From: Microdochium bolleyi
Lineage: Eukaryota; Ascomycota; Sordariomycetes; Xylariales; Microdochiaceae
Reading direction: 5' to 3'
NCBI GenBank assembly: GCA_001566295.1
Contig: KQ964248.1
Coordinates: 1,364,001-1,428,000 of the forward strand
DNA length: 64,000 bases
Shown here: piece by piece, positions 13,172 to 23,500 of the stretch
Layout: the number at the start of each line of letters is the position of its first letter
Numbering within the stretch: position 1 is the stretch's first letter
The notes under the pieces: generated by a model
Databases searched by the model: none
The model's input: only the letters and a program-made list of their open reading frames with translations
What the model was told of the DNA's origin: nothing
Translations under genes and position numbers: made by a program

Positions 13172-14274
13172 TCACTCCGTCCTAGGACGCTTGGCATCCC
13201 CATCTGCATCCTCACCAGCATGGCCATTGACGCCGTTCTGTCCCGATGCCGCCGCCGCCGCTTGCTCGGTTTCGTCGACCTCATCGCGGCCACGCACCCG
13301 GCCGGCGCCCTCGCCGAGCTCGCCGCTCACACCTCCTTCTTCTTCGTCATCGCCGCCACCGATCCAGTTCCCCTCCGTGTCAAAGTACTGGTCCACGTTC
13401 TCGGCCGTGATCCACCCAGAGCTGCCCGGCATCGGCGGGGGCAGGCCGCCGCCGCTGTCGCCCCGGAACGCGCCCGAGAAGCCGTCCAGGACCTCGTACT
13501 GCGCCTCGTGGTCGCCCTCGAATATAATCCGGTCCGCATTGTCCAGCTCGTCGTCCTCATCGTCGTCCTCGTCGCCATCGCGGGGGTCCGGGTTCAGATT
13601 CGAGCACCGCGAGATCTCGGTGAAGAGTGTCTTTGTGCGATCCGCGTTGCTGGCAGTGGTCTGCTCGCTACCTTCCTGCTGGTAAGGAATCAGGGTGAGT
13701 TCGATGGGCTCGAACGACTCGTCGTCGTCGGCACCTGCGCCGGTGTCTGAGAACTCGAGCTGCATGTACACGCCATCGAAACCTAGTGTGGCGTCATCTG
13801 GGGCTGCGGTGCTCTTGAAGTGCTTGACGGCGTGCAGTGTGATGGCTGGATATGGGATCTCGATGCCGGTGCTGCTCTGGCGGGAGAAGAGCGTCAGCTT
13901 GCTGCAAATATGTCAGTATGGTTTACGCGAGTTTCTCGTGCTCGACTCGAGTTCCACAGGAAATAGTAAAGTCCCGGGTCGAGAACTCACTTGGACGCAA
14001 CAAAGGCCTCCACCTGTGAATCCTCCCTCGTGCCCTCGCCGTTGTTCCCCAGCGCACCGCTGTGTGGTGGGCTCGGCCTTATCGAGCCATTGTCGGAGAA
14101 GAAAAAGAGACGGCCGTGCTGCTCTTCCGAGACCCAGGCCTTGACGTGCTTGTCGTGGGCGTGCAGGACGGGCTTGCCGTCGAAGAACGTCTGGGGCGTC
14201 TGCGACTGGTACTCGCTGAGCTCCTCAAAGTCGTCCTCTGCCGAGGGGCAGGTCTTTATGACCGTCGCCAGCAT
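13172..14274 (-). CDS. pICln homologue (methylosome/chloride conductance regulator-like)
   Basis: The model has two exons on the minus strand, 14274-13991 and 13901-13172, with an 89-nt intron (donor GTGAGT, acceptor GCAG). It encodes 337 residues. The N-terminal half matches the PH-like fold of the pICln/Lot5 family, including GKPVLHAHDKHVKAW, GRLFFFSDNGSI and YPAITLHAVKHF, followed by GFDGVYMQLEF. The C-terminal half has Asp/Glu-rich tracts (one near DGDEDDDEDDELDNADRI) and ends in a basic KRPRTE. In animals pICln delivers Sm proteins to the PRMT5 methylosome for snRNP assembly; a similar role here is inferred. The next gene starts 550 nt away on the other strand, so a shared promoter is likely. 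The acidic tail length is unusual but common in fungal members. Confidence 0.85.
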
Positions 14275-14824
14275 CGTTCCAGTGGGACTTTGGCTGAAGC
14301 TGGGGATTTGCAGCCACTTCTATGAAACTGGGATGACTCCGAGTACTCGGTCTCACTGACAAGACGAATCAATGGCTTCGCTCTGCAACGCAGTGTCGGC
14401 AAGTTGAGATGCAATACAGGCAGCAAGCTCGTTGTTGACTTGCGAGCTGCGAACACGGCGGGGCGACGAACTATCGATAAGAACCTACCACGACAGATGG
14501 TAGCTCCCCTGCCTGCCACGCGAGCCAGGCTGCGGTGCCCCTCCACTTGATGCCCTGGAAGTGACCAACGACGCCGTTGGATGTCTTAGTCATCTTACTC
14601 TCACCGTCAACAACTCCATGTACTCTGGATGACAGATCTCGCAGTCTCCCAGACCTATAATCAAAATGAGAGATGAACGTAGGAGAAGTCGGTCCTCATC
14701 AAGCCTTGATTTAAACTGACGCAGTGTTTCAGGCACACATCCCCTCCTGGCTCAGGTCCCCTTGACCGTATCGCCATTCGTCTCCCTGCCCACAGCGACA
14801 ACGCTGCCGTACACATATCGCACT
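14275..14824. promoter_or_regulatory. Divergent promoter, pICln homologue and hypothetical gene
   Basis: The 550 nt separate two divergent starts, ATG at 14274 (minus) and ATG at 14825 (plus). I see no coding sequence that fits between. It must hold both promoters; individual factor sites were not assigned. Confidence 0.5.
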
Positions 14825-15334
14825 ATGCCGTCCACTCTCCCCGTACCCGCCACAGGAATCACAGGCACACCCGCCTCCTCCTCAGGCGGCCCGTCATCCT
14901 CAGCAGACAGCAGCAGCAAGCCCAAATACGTCGTCTCCCAGACGGGCGGCCACGCCGCGCACCCAGACGACATCCTCGCCTCGTGCAACGCGCTCAAGGC
15001 GCACGTGGCCAAGCTCAAGGACGACGCGGACCGGGAGCTGCGGGAGCTCGTGGCGCGGATCCGCGAGGCCGAGCTCGCGGAGAAGCGCAGGGTCGCTCCT
15101 GGCTGGCTGGACAGCGAGACGCACCTGCTGCAGCCGGAGAACTCTCGGGGCCAGGCTGCCGAGGCCGAAGCTGGCGGTGCTGGGAGCTCAGGGGTGTTCT
15201 TCGGGACGGCGGGCCCTTCGTCGTCTGCTGGAGCCATGTCGGGGCAGTTCGCAGAGATGAGTCTGGCGGAGAGGCAAGGTGCCAGCGAGCTCGACCAGGG
15301 TGCGGAGCTAGATCGTGCATTTGCGGGCAAGTGA
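14825..15334 (+). CDS. Small conserved hypothetical protein, coiled-coil
   Basis: This single-exon gene encodes 169 residues from the first ATG at 14825. The frame is also open upstream, but without an ATG. After a Ser/Gly-rich leader it has a charged helical block of about 70 residues: KPKYVVSQTGGHAAHP, then HPDDILASCNALKAHVAKLK, then ELAEKRRVAPGWLDSE. The block is rich in Lys, Glu and Arg with heptad-like spacing, so a coiled coil is likely. The last 60 residues are Ala/Gly/Ser-rich. I do not recognise a named family and assign no function. Strong GC bias at third positions over the whole length supports a real gene. It shares its upstream region with the pICln gene. Confidence 0.72.
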   Translation: MPSTLPVPATGITGTPASSSGGPSSSADSSSKPKYVVSQTGGHAAHPDDILASCNALKAHVAKLKDDADRELRELVARIREAELAEKRRVAPGWLDSETHLLQPENSRGQAAEAEAGGAGSSGVFFGTAGPSSSAGAMSGQFAEMSLAERQGASELDQGAELDRAFAGK

Positions 15335-15610
15335 GCCCGATATCTCGGGGAGATGCCTTTCCGGTGCGGGTTCTCAGGCGTTTGATTTCGCGAGCATTCC
15401 AGGCGTTTGGGGGGAATAATTTATGGAACCTTCTTGAGGTACGCGGAAATATGTCACCATTTTGACTCATCAATTCGGGCCTGTATATTGATGGGTCTGC
15501 GCTCCTCTATGTATTTGACAGTCCCAGTCTGGGTCGACTAACAACGGACATCCCTTCGTAACTCGTGTGTGGTTTGGCATATATAGTAGTGATCGGTTGC
15601 TTGCAAATCG

Positions 15611-16678
15611 TCACCGATCATCTTCTAAGCCGTCCGAGTGATACTCAAATGCCTCCGGCGCAGCCGGTTCGGCACCGTCGTTCTTGTCAGGGTCCAGCTC
15701 GGTCTCCATAGCCTTAGGCTTCGCCGCTTCAGCAGAAGCATCCTTCCTCCGCCCAAGATAGTCAGTCATGCGCTCAGCCCACTCCCAAGGCCTCTGCGTA
15801 TCACCGGGCTGGCTGTTGAAGTACTCCCAGCCCATGACGCCACCAAAGTTCGGAATCGACTGTTTGATCAGTCGTAGATTCGGACCCAGCACCTCGAACG
15901 GGACCCAGCCTGCTCCGTTCGCGGGTGTCGTGACCAGTCCCATGACGATCTTGCCCGCCGCCCACCCTCTCGCGAGACACATCTGGTACATGACGGGCGT
16001 GCTCGCATCACCCCAGCCACAGTAGAACTGCGCATTGTACCACGAAATCTGCCTCCCGCGCATCACCTCGAGCGCCTCGTAGTCGAAGCCGCTCAGGTTG
16101 CGTCGGGAGTCGAGCAGCGCGGCTGCCACGGGCGCAAGAGTGATGAGGAAGTCTGGGCCAAAGTCGGCGCGGAGGCGGTCGATCAGGCGGATGACGCCGG
16201 CGAGAGACATGGGCTCCTCGACATCGAGGTCGAGGCCGTCAAGGCTGCGCTCGGTGATCATGGCATGGAGCGGGAGGTAGTAGCGCTCAAAGGTCAGCTC
16301 ATCCTTGTCGAGACGGGTGTAGGAGCCCTTTGCGGCGCCGCCGAGCATGCCGAGGACTTTGATGCCGCTGGCCTGGGCGATGCGCAGCTCGGCCCATGTC
16401 GAGGCGAAGTGCGGGTGGCTCGGGGGCAGGTCATTGAGCGTGAGGCCGTCCGGGTCCTCGTTGATATGGATGGCGGCGATGATGAGGTGGGAGAGGGCGA
16501 TGGCCGGGGTCGTGATGAGGGGCAGGATGGATATCAGGTTGCCACTGGGGTCGTGTGTCTGTCAAGCATGGTTGGACGACTGTGGCTGGCAGGCCTCGTG
16601 CTACACAGGCTGGAGATTGAGACTCACAGTCTGATGATACAGAATGAGGCGGGGTGCGCCGCCTGGTTGCTGGGCCAT
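15611..16678 (-). CDS. Glycoside hydrolase family 18 protein (chitinase/ENGase-like), intracellular
   Basis: The model has two exons, 16678-16628 and 16558-15611, with a 69-nt intron (donor GTGAGT, acceptor GACAG). It encodes 332 residues starting MAQQPGGAPRLILYHQT. The GH18 catalytic signature DGLDLDVEE lies at residues 124-132, with Glu131 as the predicted acid/base. Other barrel strands are visible: IKVLGMLGGAAKGSY, FLITLAPVAAALLD, ISWYNAQFYCGWGD and GGVMGWEYFNS. Family members hydrolyse beta-1,4-GlcNAc bonds in chitin or the chitobiose core of N-glycans. There is no signal peptide, membrane helix or chitin-binding module, and the protein is short, which suggests a cytosolic endoglycosidase or autolysis enzyme. 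The last 45 residues are acidic and probably disordered. Substrate is not known. Confidence 0.85.
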
Positions 16679-17310
16679 GGCGGAGTGTGTCGGCGACAGC
16701 TGGGCCGGCGATGTTGTCAGGCGGTTGCGCTTCGATGCCGATCACGAACCGGTGGGGGTGTGTTCCGGACGGAGTCCCAAGCTCTCCGTCTGGCGGCTGC
16801 TTGATGACAAGGGCCAAGCATGGGATCCTGCACGGCCATTGCTGCTGGCTGGGCACCGCAGACAACGCCCAACGGCCACGCGTGTGCAGGCCGGGGTTGG
16901 TCTGCAGCCTCCTCCAACTCCAACGTCGTCATCCATCACCGCCCACGATTGCGCTCATATCCGGCGCAACAGAAGCCCTCAAGGCACCGTGTGGCCGTGC
17001 CTACACTCTACGCAGCAACCAGGGGAGACTAGAGCGCCGGCAGAGGCCGTAGAGCAGCCCAGGACCCGACTCCCAGCAGCCTGAGCCGCCCCGGCAGACA
17101 GCAGCAGCCAATCACAGGCTCTCGGCCAGGCCGCGTGCATCCAAGCGCCTCAGCGTTGCTGCGTCCAATTTTGTGGTCGCGCATCGCCCTTTTCACTGCG
17201 TTCCGTGCTTTCCCCTCGAGACAACACCCGCCTCCAGGCTTTTGCTCTTGTTGTCACCAGAGGCACCACATCATGTCTGGCGTGCTACGCATGCCCCGGA
17301 ATCCGACGCC
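16679..17310. promoter_or_regulatory. Divergent promoter, GH18 gene and SYG1 homologue
   Basis: The 632 nt lie between divergent ATGs at 16678 (minus) and 17311 (plus). Open frames here are short and have no domain. Both promoters must lie within it. Confidence 0.5.
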
Positions 17311-20300
17311 ATGAAGTTTGCCAAAGAGCTCGAGCGGGACCTCGTCCCTGGTACGCCTGCCCCGACCTCCCAAGGTCATCTCCACGCATCGCCATGAGCC
17401 AGAGACACTAACGCCTAAACCACAGAATGGAGAATCAAGTATCTCAACTACAAGGCCGGCAAGAAGTACGTCAAGGGCGTCTCCCGTGCCATCAGCAAGG
17501 CCACAGGCAACACGCCTCGCCTGGGTCGCCGGCCAGAGCTTCCACCACACAGGATCCCTTCTTTTGTCGCCAGTCCTCCAGGAGACCGCCACGGTGGCCG
17601 CCAACCCGCCGCCGGATCTCCTGTCGCTCAGAGGGCATCAGCTGCAGGTCAGCCCGCGTCCTCTTTTGACACGCGTTTCTCTGATGAACAATCGTCGCTC
17701 AAACGCTCATCCGCTGCAGGGCCAAACTATGGAAGCATCAGTCCCTCCCCACGCCCCGCTCCCTCAAACCTTTCCCGTGAGCGCACGAGGTTCGAGCTGC
17801 CGGGCCCAGCCTTGAGAGATGGCTTATCTTTGGACGAGCGTCCATCACAAGAGGCCAGGCCTGCGGACCGCGAAGGACTACGCCGCAGTAGCTCCACAGG
17901 CAGAGTCGACCTGCAGGACTACCCGTCCCAGACCCTGCCACGACCGGCGACAGTAGATTCTCGTGTATCTCCTCCTGCGAGGATGCGGCGACTGTTTTCT
18001 ACCAACGCACCGCTGACTCGAGTAGAGAGCAACAAGCTGGACCAGGGCATGGAGGTTTTCGACATAGTGCGCCAACGAGAGCGCGAGTTCTTCGAGTTCA
18101 TGGAGGGCGAGCTCGCCAAGGTTGATTCTTTCTATCGCCTCAAGGAGGATCAGGCCGGGGAGCGTCTTGCAGCACTAAGACTGCAGCTGCACGAGATGCG
18201 CAACCGACGCACTGCAGAGCTCGCAGCTGCTCGCGAGCACAAGGACAGCAACGGGCAATCAGCCGACGGTGCCAACGGGAAGTATCACAAGAACCCTCAG
18301 GACCTGGCACAGCGGTTGGTCATTGAACCAATTAAGTCCAAAATCTTCAAGCCCGGACCGAACTCGAAGGCTCTTTCCAAGATGCCACAGACGCCAAGAG
18401 TCGAAGCCGAGGGTCATGACGCTGGCAGAGACTACATTCGGCGCCCAGAAGCCCATGATGTCCCCTACAGGACGGCGAAGAGGAAGCTCAAGCTTGCTCT
18501 GCAGGAGTTCTATCGCGGTCTGGAGCTACTCAAGTCGTATGCCCTGCTGAACAGGACGGCATTCCGGAAGCTGAACAAGAAATACGACAAGGCCGTCAAC
18601 GCGAGGCCTCCTTACCGGTTCATGAATGAAAAAGTCAACAAAGCCTGGTTTGTCAACAGCGACGTCGTTGACGGCCACATTCAGACTATTGAAGACCTCT
18701 ACGCGCGGTATTTCGAAAAGGGAAACAAGAAGATCGCGGCTGGCAAACTGCGTCGTCTGCACAGGAGAGCTGGCGACGAGTCTGATACGACGTTCCGCAA
18801 CGGCCTATGCATTGGTGCTGGCGTTGTCTTTGCTGTGCAGGGCCTAGTCTATAGTGTTCGGCAGCTCTTCGACGCAGACCCCATCATCCGACAGCAAACC
18901 AGCTATCTGCTGCAGTTGTACGGCGGCTACTTTCTGATCCTGACTCTTTTCTTTCTGTTCTGCCTCGACTCGTACCTGTGGACGAGGAACAAGGTCAACT
19001 ATCAGTTCATCTTTGAGTTCGATTCGCGGAGTCAGTTGGACTGGAGGCAGTTGGCGTCATTCCCAAGCTTCTTTTTGCTCTTCTTTGGGGTCGTGTTCTG
19101 GCTCAACTTTACCCTCGATACCCCGGCGATGCATCTTTACTATCCAGTCGTCCTTGCTGGCGTATCGGTCCTGATTATCCTGCTGCCTTTCCCCATTCTC
19201 TGGCACAAGAGCCGGTTGTGGCTAGCCTACGCTCATGCAAGTATGAATCCATCCCGCATTTTGGCCAGAATGCTGACAATTCGCAGTACCGCTTGTTCTT
19301 CGCCGGGCTATACCCTGTCGAGTTTCGAGACTTCTTCCTCGGCGACATGTATTGCTCGCTGACATATGCCACTTGTGTAAGTCTGGACGCTGCGCAGCCT
19401 TGATTGATAGAGGCGTTCAATATCTGACAATGCCCGCAGAACGTCGAATTATTTTTCTGTCTCTATGCCAACTACTGGAACGATCCCGTGCAGTGCAACT
19501 CGAGCCACTCGCGCTTGATGGGCTTCTTCGCCGCCCTGCCGCCCATCTGGCGTGCGCTACAGTGCATTCGCCGCTACTACGACACCAGGAATATATTCCC
19601 TCATCTTGTCAATTGCGGCAAGTATGCGATGTCCATCATGGCTGCAGTCACCCTGTCGCTGTACCGGATGAATGGCACAACGGCGAATTTTGCACTGTTC
19701 GTGACGTTCTCAATCATCAACAGCATCTATTGCTGTGAGTGTATATGCCGTCCCATCTGAAAGAGCTTTATGTGCTAATGTCAATCAGCAATCTGGGATC
19801 TCCTCATGGATTTCTCGCTACTGCAGCCAGACGCCCGCTATCCTTTGCTGCGGGACATCGTGGCCATCAAGCGGCGCTGGATGTACTATGCGGTCATGGT
19901 CCTTGACCCGATCCTGCGCTTCGGCTGGATTTTCTACGCCATTTTCACGCACGACGCTCAGCACAGCACCATTGTCTCGTTCCTGGTGGGGTTCTCCGAA
20001 GTCATGCGCCGCGGCATGTGGGCGCTGTTCCGTGTTGAGAATGAGCATTGCACGAATGTGGCTCAATACAAGGCCAGCCGCGACGTGCCATTGCCCTACC
20101 GCCTAGAAACGGAGCCTCTCACCGAGCGCGTGAGCACCGAAGACGACGAGCGCGGTACGTCTCTGCACCACCAGGCGTCCACAGCTCAGTCAACGAATCA
20201 AGCCGGCGGACAGGAAAGCTTGTCAGCGGCCCGCACGTACGATAGCACCGGCGCGGAGCCCAGGAATGATGATGAGACGGCGGAAAGCGGCCTGCGCCGC

Positions 20301-20573
20301 CGCAAGCCGGCACTGAACCGAGCCGCTAGATCTGTTAGGCATATTATCGCCTTGGCTCATAGGCAGGACTTCCAGAAGAAGAAGCAGCCAGCACAGGACG
20401 AGGCGGATGCTGGCCACGGCGATACTGTGTCCGCCGAGGGCGAGTTCGTGAACCCCAGCGACGATGACGATGACGATGACGATGACGACGACACGGCGAG
20501 TGTTTCCAACGAGAGGCTCGAGATCCGCTGCGTCGAAGATCTTGTGAGGGGCGACAGCAGTTATATCGAATGA
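17311..20573 (+). CDS. SYG1: SPX-EXS domain protein, Syg1/XPR1 family phosphate exporter-like
   Basis: The model has five exons: 17311-17350, 17426-19236, 19287-19376, 19440-19734 and 19789-20573. It encodes 1006 residues. The SPX domain starts at residue 1 (MKFAKELERDLVPEWRIKYL). A Ser/Pro-rich insertion of about 200 residues splits it, and it resumes with REREFFEFMEGELAKVDSFY and KRKLKLALQEFYRGLELL. Several membrane helices follow from about residue 490. The EXS domain is clear: AGLYPVEFRDFFLGDMYCSL, then GKYAMSIMAAVTLSLYRM and RRWMYYAVMVLDPILRFGW. The tail is hydrophilic with nine Asp in a row. Relatives bind inositol polyphosphates through SPX; metazoan XPR1 exports phosphate, and yeast Syg1 was found as a suppressor of G-protein signalling. 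The third intron (19237-19286) has a GC-AG boundary, GCAAGT, needed to keep frame. Confidence 0.9.
19237..19286 (+). other. GC-AG intron in the SYG1 homologue
   Basis: The exon ends with the codons for LAYAH. The next bases are GCAAGTATG and the intron ends GCTGACAATTCGCAG before the codons for YRLFFAGLYPVEF. A GT three bases downstream of the GC would shift the frame and destroy the EXS motif. The GC donor matches the usual GCAAGT form of GC-AG introns, and the branch-like GCTGAC is well placed. Confidence 0.85.
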
Positions 20574-23500
20574 GAGGCAAGGTGCTTCTGGTTTCATGGT
20601 CGTACATAGCATCGTTCTTGTGCATATATCGGAGTATACATAGACGGCCGAGCAAGTGAGGTGCATATTGTTTTATTTGGGTAGTGGCATATAGACTAAT
20701 ATCACAGAGCCAAGGGCTTTCTTCGGCGACGAACGGAAACCGTAGGTGCATCGTGAGCCACGCCGTCGAGGTTATCCGACCCGCCGTTGTCGTGCATGGA
20801 TTTTGCGAAGTGCGATATGAGCGGTGAACTAGCGTCCAAGCCTCATCAACGCTGCTTAGTGAATACGAGCAGCGATCGCTGATTCCACAGATCTTCTAGC
20901 GCGCAATCGTCAGCAGGGGTTCCCTTTTGAGGTTTTTTTTCTCTTTCTTATTGCGTGATGGAGACAACCGAGCGCCGCGCTATTACCCCTGAGCTGCAGC
21001 AGGGCTGACCGCTGGACGCCAATGGATTCCAGGGTTGGATGCCCAAGTGGACAAGACCCCTGGACGCGTTCTGTCCCGGCGCGTATCCACCGGCTGGAGC
21101 TGAGCTCTCTAGGTCCGCTAGGAGAGAGCAGTGGCCCAGGGACCTGGGAAAAGGAACAGGGGGGGAGGAAGAAGGGGGAAAGAGCGGACCTGAAACCACC
21201 AGGCGCCTGCTTTGCCGGTCTCCTACCAGCGGTCCGGTCAGATGCCAGCCAGGTACATTGGTCGCGCTATGCAGCAAAGCGAGAGAAACGGAACAGCATG
21301 GGAAAGAAACAGCGAGAGAGGGGGGGGTAAGTCACGCGTGGCAAGTTTCCGTGACAGGGTCCAGGGCGAAACGTGCTTGACTGTGTGATTCTCTGTGTGT
21401 TTGTGTGTGTGACTTGAGCAGGTGTTATGAGACGACGGGGCTCGGCAGCCTCCGTGTTTCTGCCCGGCGGCACGGAGAGGACGAGGAGGGAGGTGAAACG
21501 CTCCTGTGACCGTTGACTTCCGTGGGGGTGGTCAGCCTCACCGGCAGCTGGCTGACGCAGAGATGCTGTCTCTGTATGCTTAGCTGCACTGGGCTTCGAT
21601 ATAAGCATCTCTGGCTGGATCTGCGAGATCTGCGACAAGACGCATGTCCAGACGTGCGTGGCGGAGAGAGGGAAGTTGATGCAAGGGAGTGCCATGTTCA
21701 AATCAATTGCTGGTCGTGCCTGCCTTTCTCGGTACCTGCAGCTGCGGCACCTGCAGCGGCTGAGCGCCCGTTGCGGCAGGCGCAGGCACGGCCAGCACCA
21801 GCACCAGCAGCCGCCCACGTGGGCGAGCAGCGATCACTGCCATAGCTGCCCCATGCTTGCCAGCCGCGTTTCCACGTACGACAAACGTGACTTGCATGCA
21901 TAAATGTTCTCCATCTCCTCGCGTCAATGCAGCCTCTTGAGATCCCAGAACGGCAGTTCAGAGACATCCATCTCGGCTTATCAAGATGCGCTCGGGCAAG
22001 GCTCATCAAAGGCCTCACCTCCAACTACCTACTCTCATGATGGGTGAGCATGTCCCCGCGTTGAGCACATCTACCGAAATCTCTTGCAAAGGCAGCTAGT
22101 GACACAAAGTGTGGACCTAAGATGGCAGATAGGTTGCAGATCGTGCACATGCTCTCAGGCTGCTTATTCATCGAAGCAGCGGGGGGTCCTTCGCGGAGGA
22201 TGACCTGGGACGTTCGTGAGCAAGCCGTGGATTCGCCATCGTCACTGCTTCGCGATCTTGTCGACTTAGTTTCAATTATTCGCCTTCCTCGGAGGAAAGC
22301 ATCATCATTGCGAAAATCCAGACAGCGGTGTCCCACTCCGCACCAAGACTCAACACTTGCCTTGTACTATCGGCCCCGGGTGTACGCCACTGCCTCTCGA
22401 TGACTGTCAATTGTCACTCACGCCACGCCCTTTCCGACTTTCCCGCAATGGAGGATGTGCGCTCAGCCATCTCGACACCCAATCTCGACACCCAATCTCG
22501 ACACCCAATCTCGACACCCAATCTCGACACCCAATCTCGACACCCAATCTCGACACCCGATCTCCGCATTTTAGAGTATCCGACGGCAAGCCCACGCCAC
22601 GCCTCTCACACATGGCCCGTCCAGTCTCGTCCAATCTAGATGGGACACGCAAAACCTTGTGGTCCGCCTCTTCTGGCCGACAAGCTGCCGCGAGTCGTGC
22701 CTCACCCAAAGTTGACACTTGCGGGCTGCCTTTTCTGTTAGCCGCGGCCGAAATAGGGCACTCTAGATGGCACGGCTCGGCCCAGACAAGCAACTAGTCG
22801 CAGCCCACGATCGGCATCTGGAGCTCGACTCCGGGCCTCGACACGCCTCCGAGCCGCCATGATGCAATCGTGGCACTTCGCCAAAGTCTGGCCAACACTC
22901 TATCGAGCCGACCCCGCAGTACTGTCTGCCACGCATAGACGCATCTTGACCCGAAGACAATTACTGATTTCATGCTGCGCGCACGAGCCGCTGATCAGAA
23001 CCCCGCGAAGCCTGCAAACATTCTTTCGGAGCTGCAATTCTCAACAGGAACCGGCAACCATCGCGACACCTGCTGTCATGCCAGACAAGCAGTTTTCTTG
23101 CAGCAAGCACACTGCACGCCGTCACTCTAGACAACACAGACCGAGCTCGTTACGTTTGTACCTAGCTGTCACCCGGCTATCTCGCGGCCTGCATGGACGT
23201 GACGTGACGTGCGCATTTGTAGATGGTGCCGGGGCTACCGGGCGGGGTGGGGACGGCCGCCTCCCCACAAAAAACGCCATGGCCGCATTAGCCTGATCCT
23301 AAGCTCGACGGAGGTCGCGCCTCCGCACCTTGCTCACCCATCTTCACGATATGCAACTATCGAGAGCAGCGATATGTAACAAGGGACAAAAGCTGGCCTC
23401 AATGGCAGCCGAATTGCTCAACCGTGTCTTCCGGATGTGCGAGAAAGGTTTACTGGCGCCTGGAGAGTTCGGAAACGGCGACGACGGTGAGAGCATGGTT

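Noticed and set aside
13007..13750. Plus-strand open frame opposite the pICln gene
   Set aside because: It is the complement of the acidic GAC/GAG-rich pICln exon, read as Val/Leu/Arg-rich sequence. No domain.
10522..20573. Secondary-metabolite or sugar-utilisation cluster
   Set aside because: A sugar transporter and a GH18 enzyme are near each other, but the genes between are housekeeping types and no synthase, P450 or cluster regulator is present.
22471..22561. CRISPR-like array
   Set aside because: The repeats are 13 bp and directly adjacent with no spacers, and the genome is eukaryotic.
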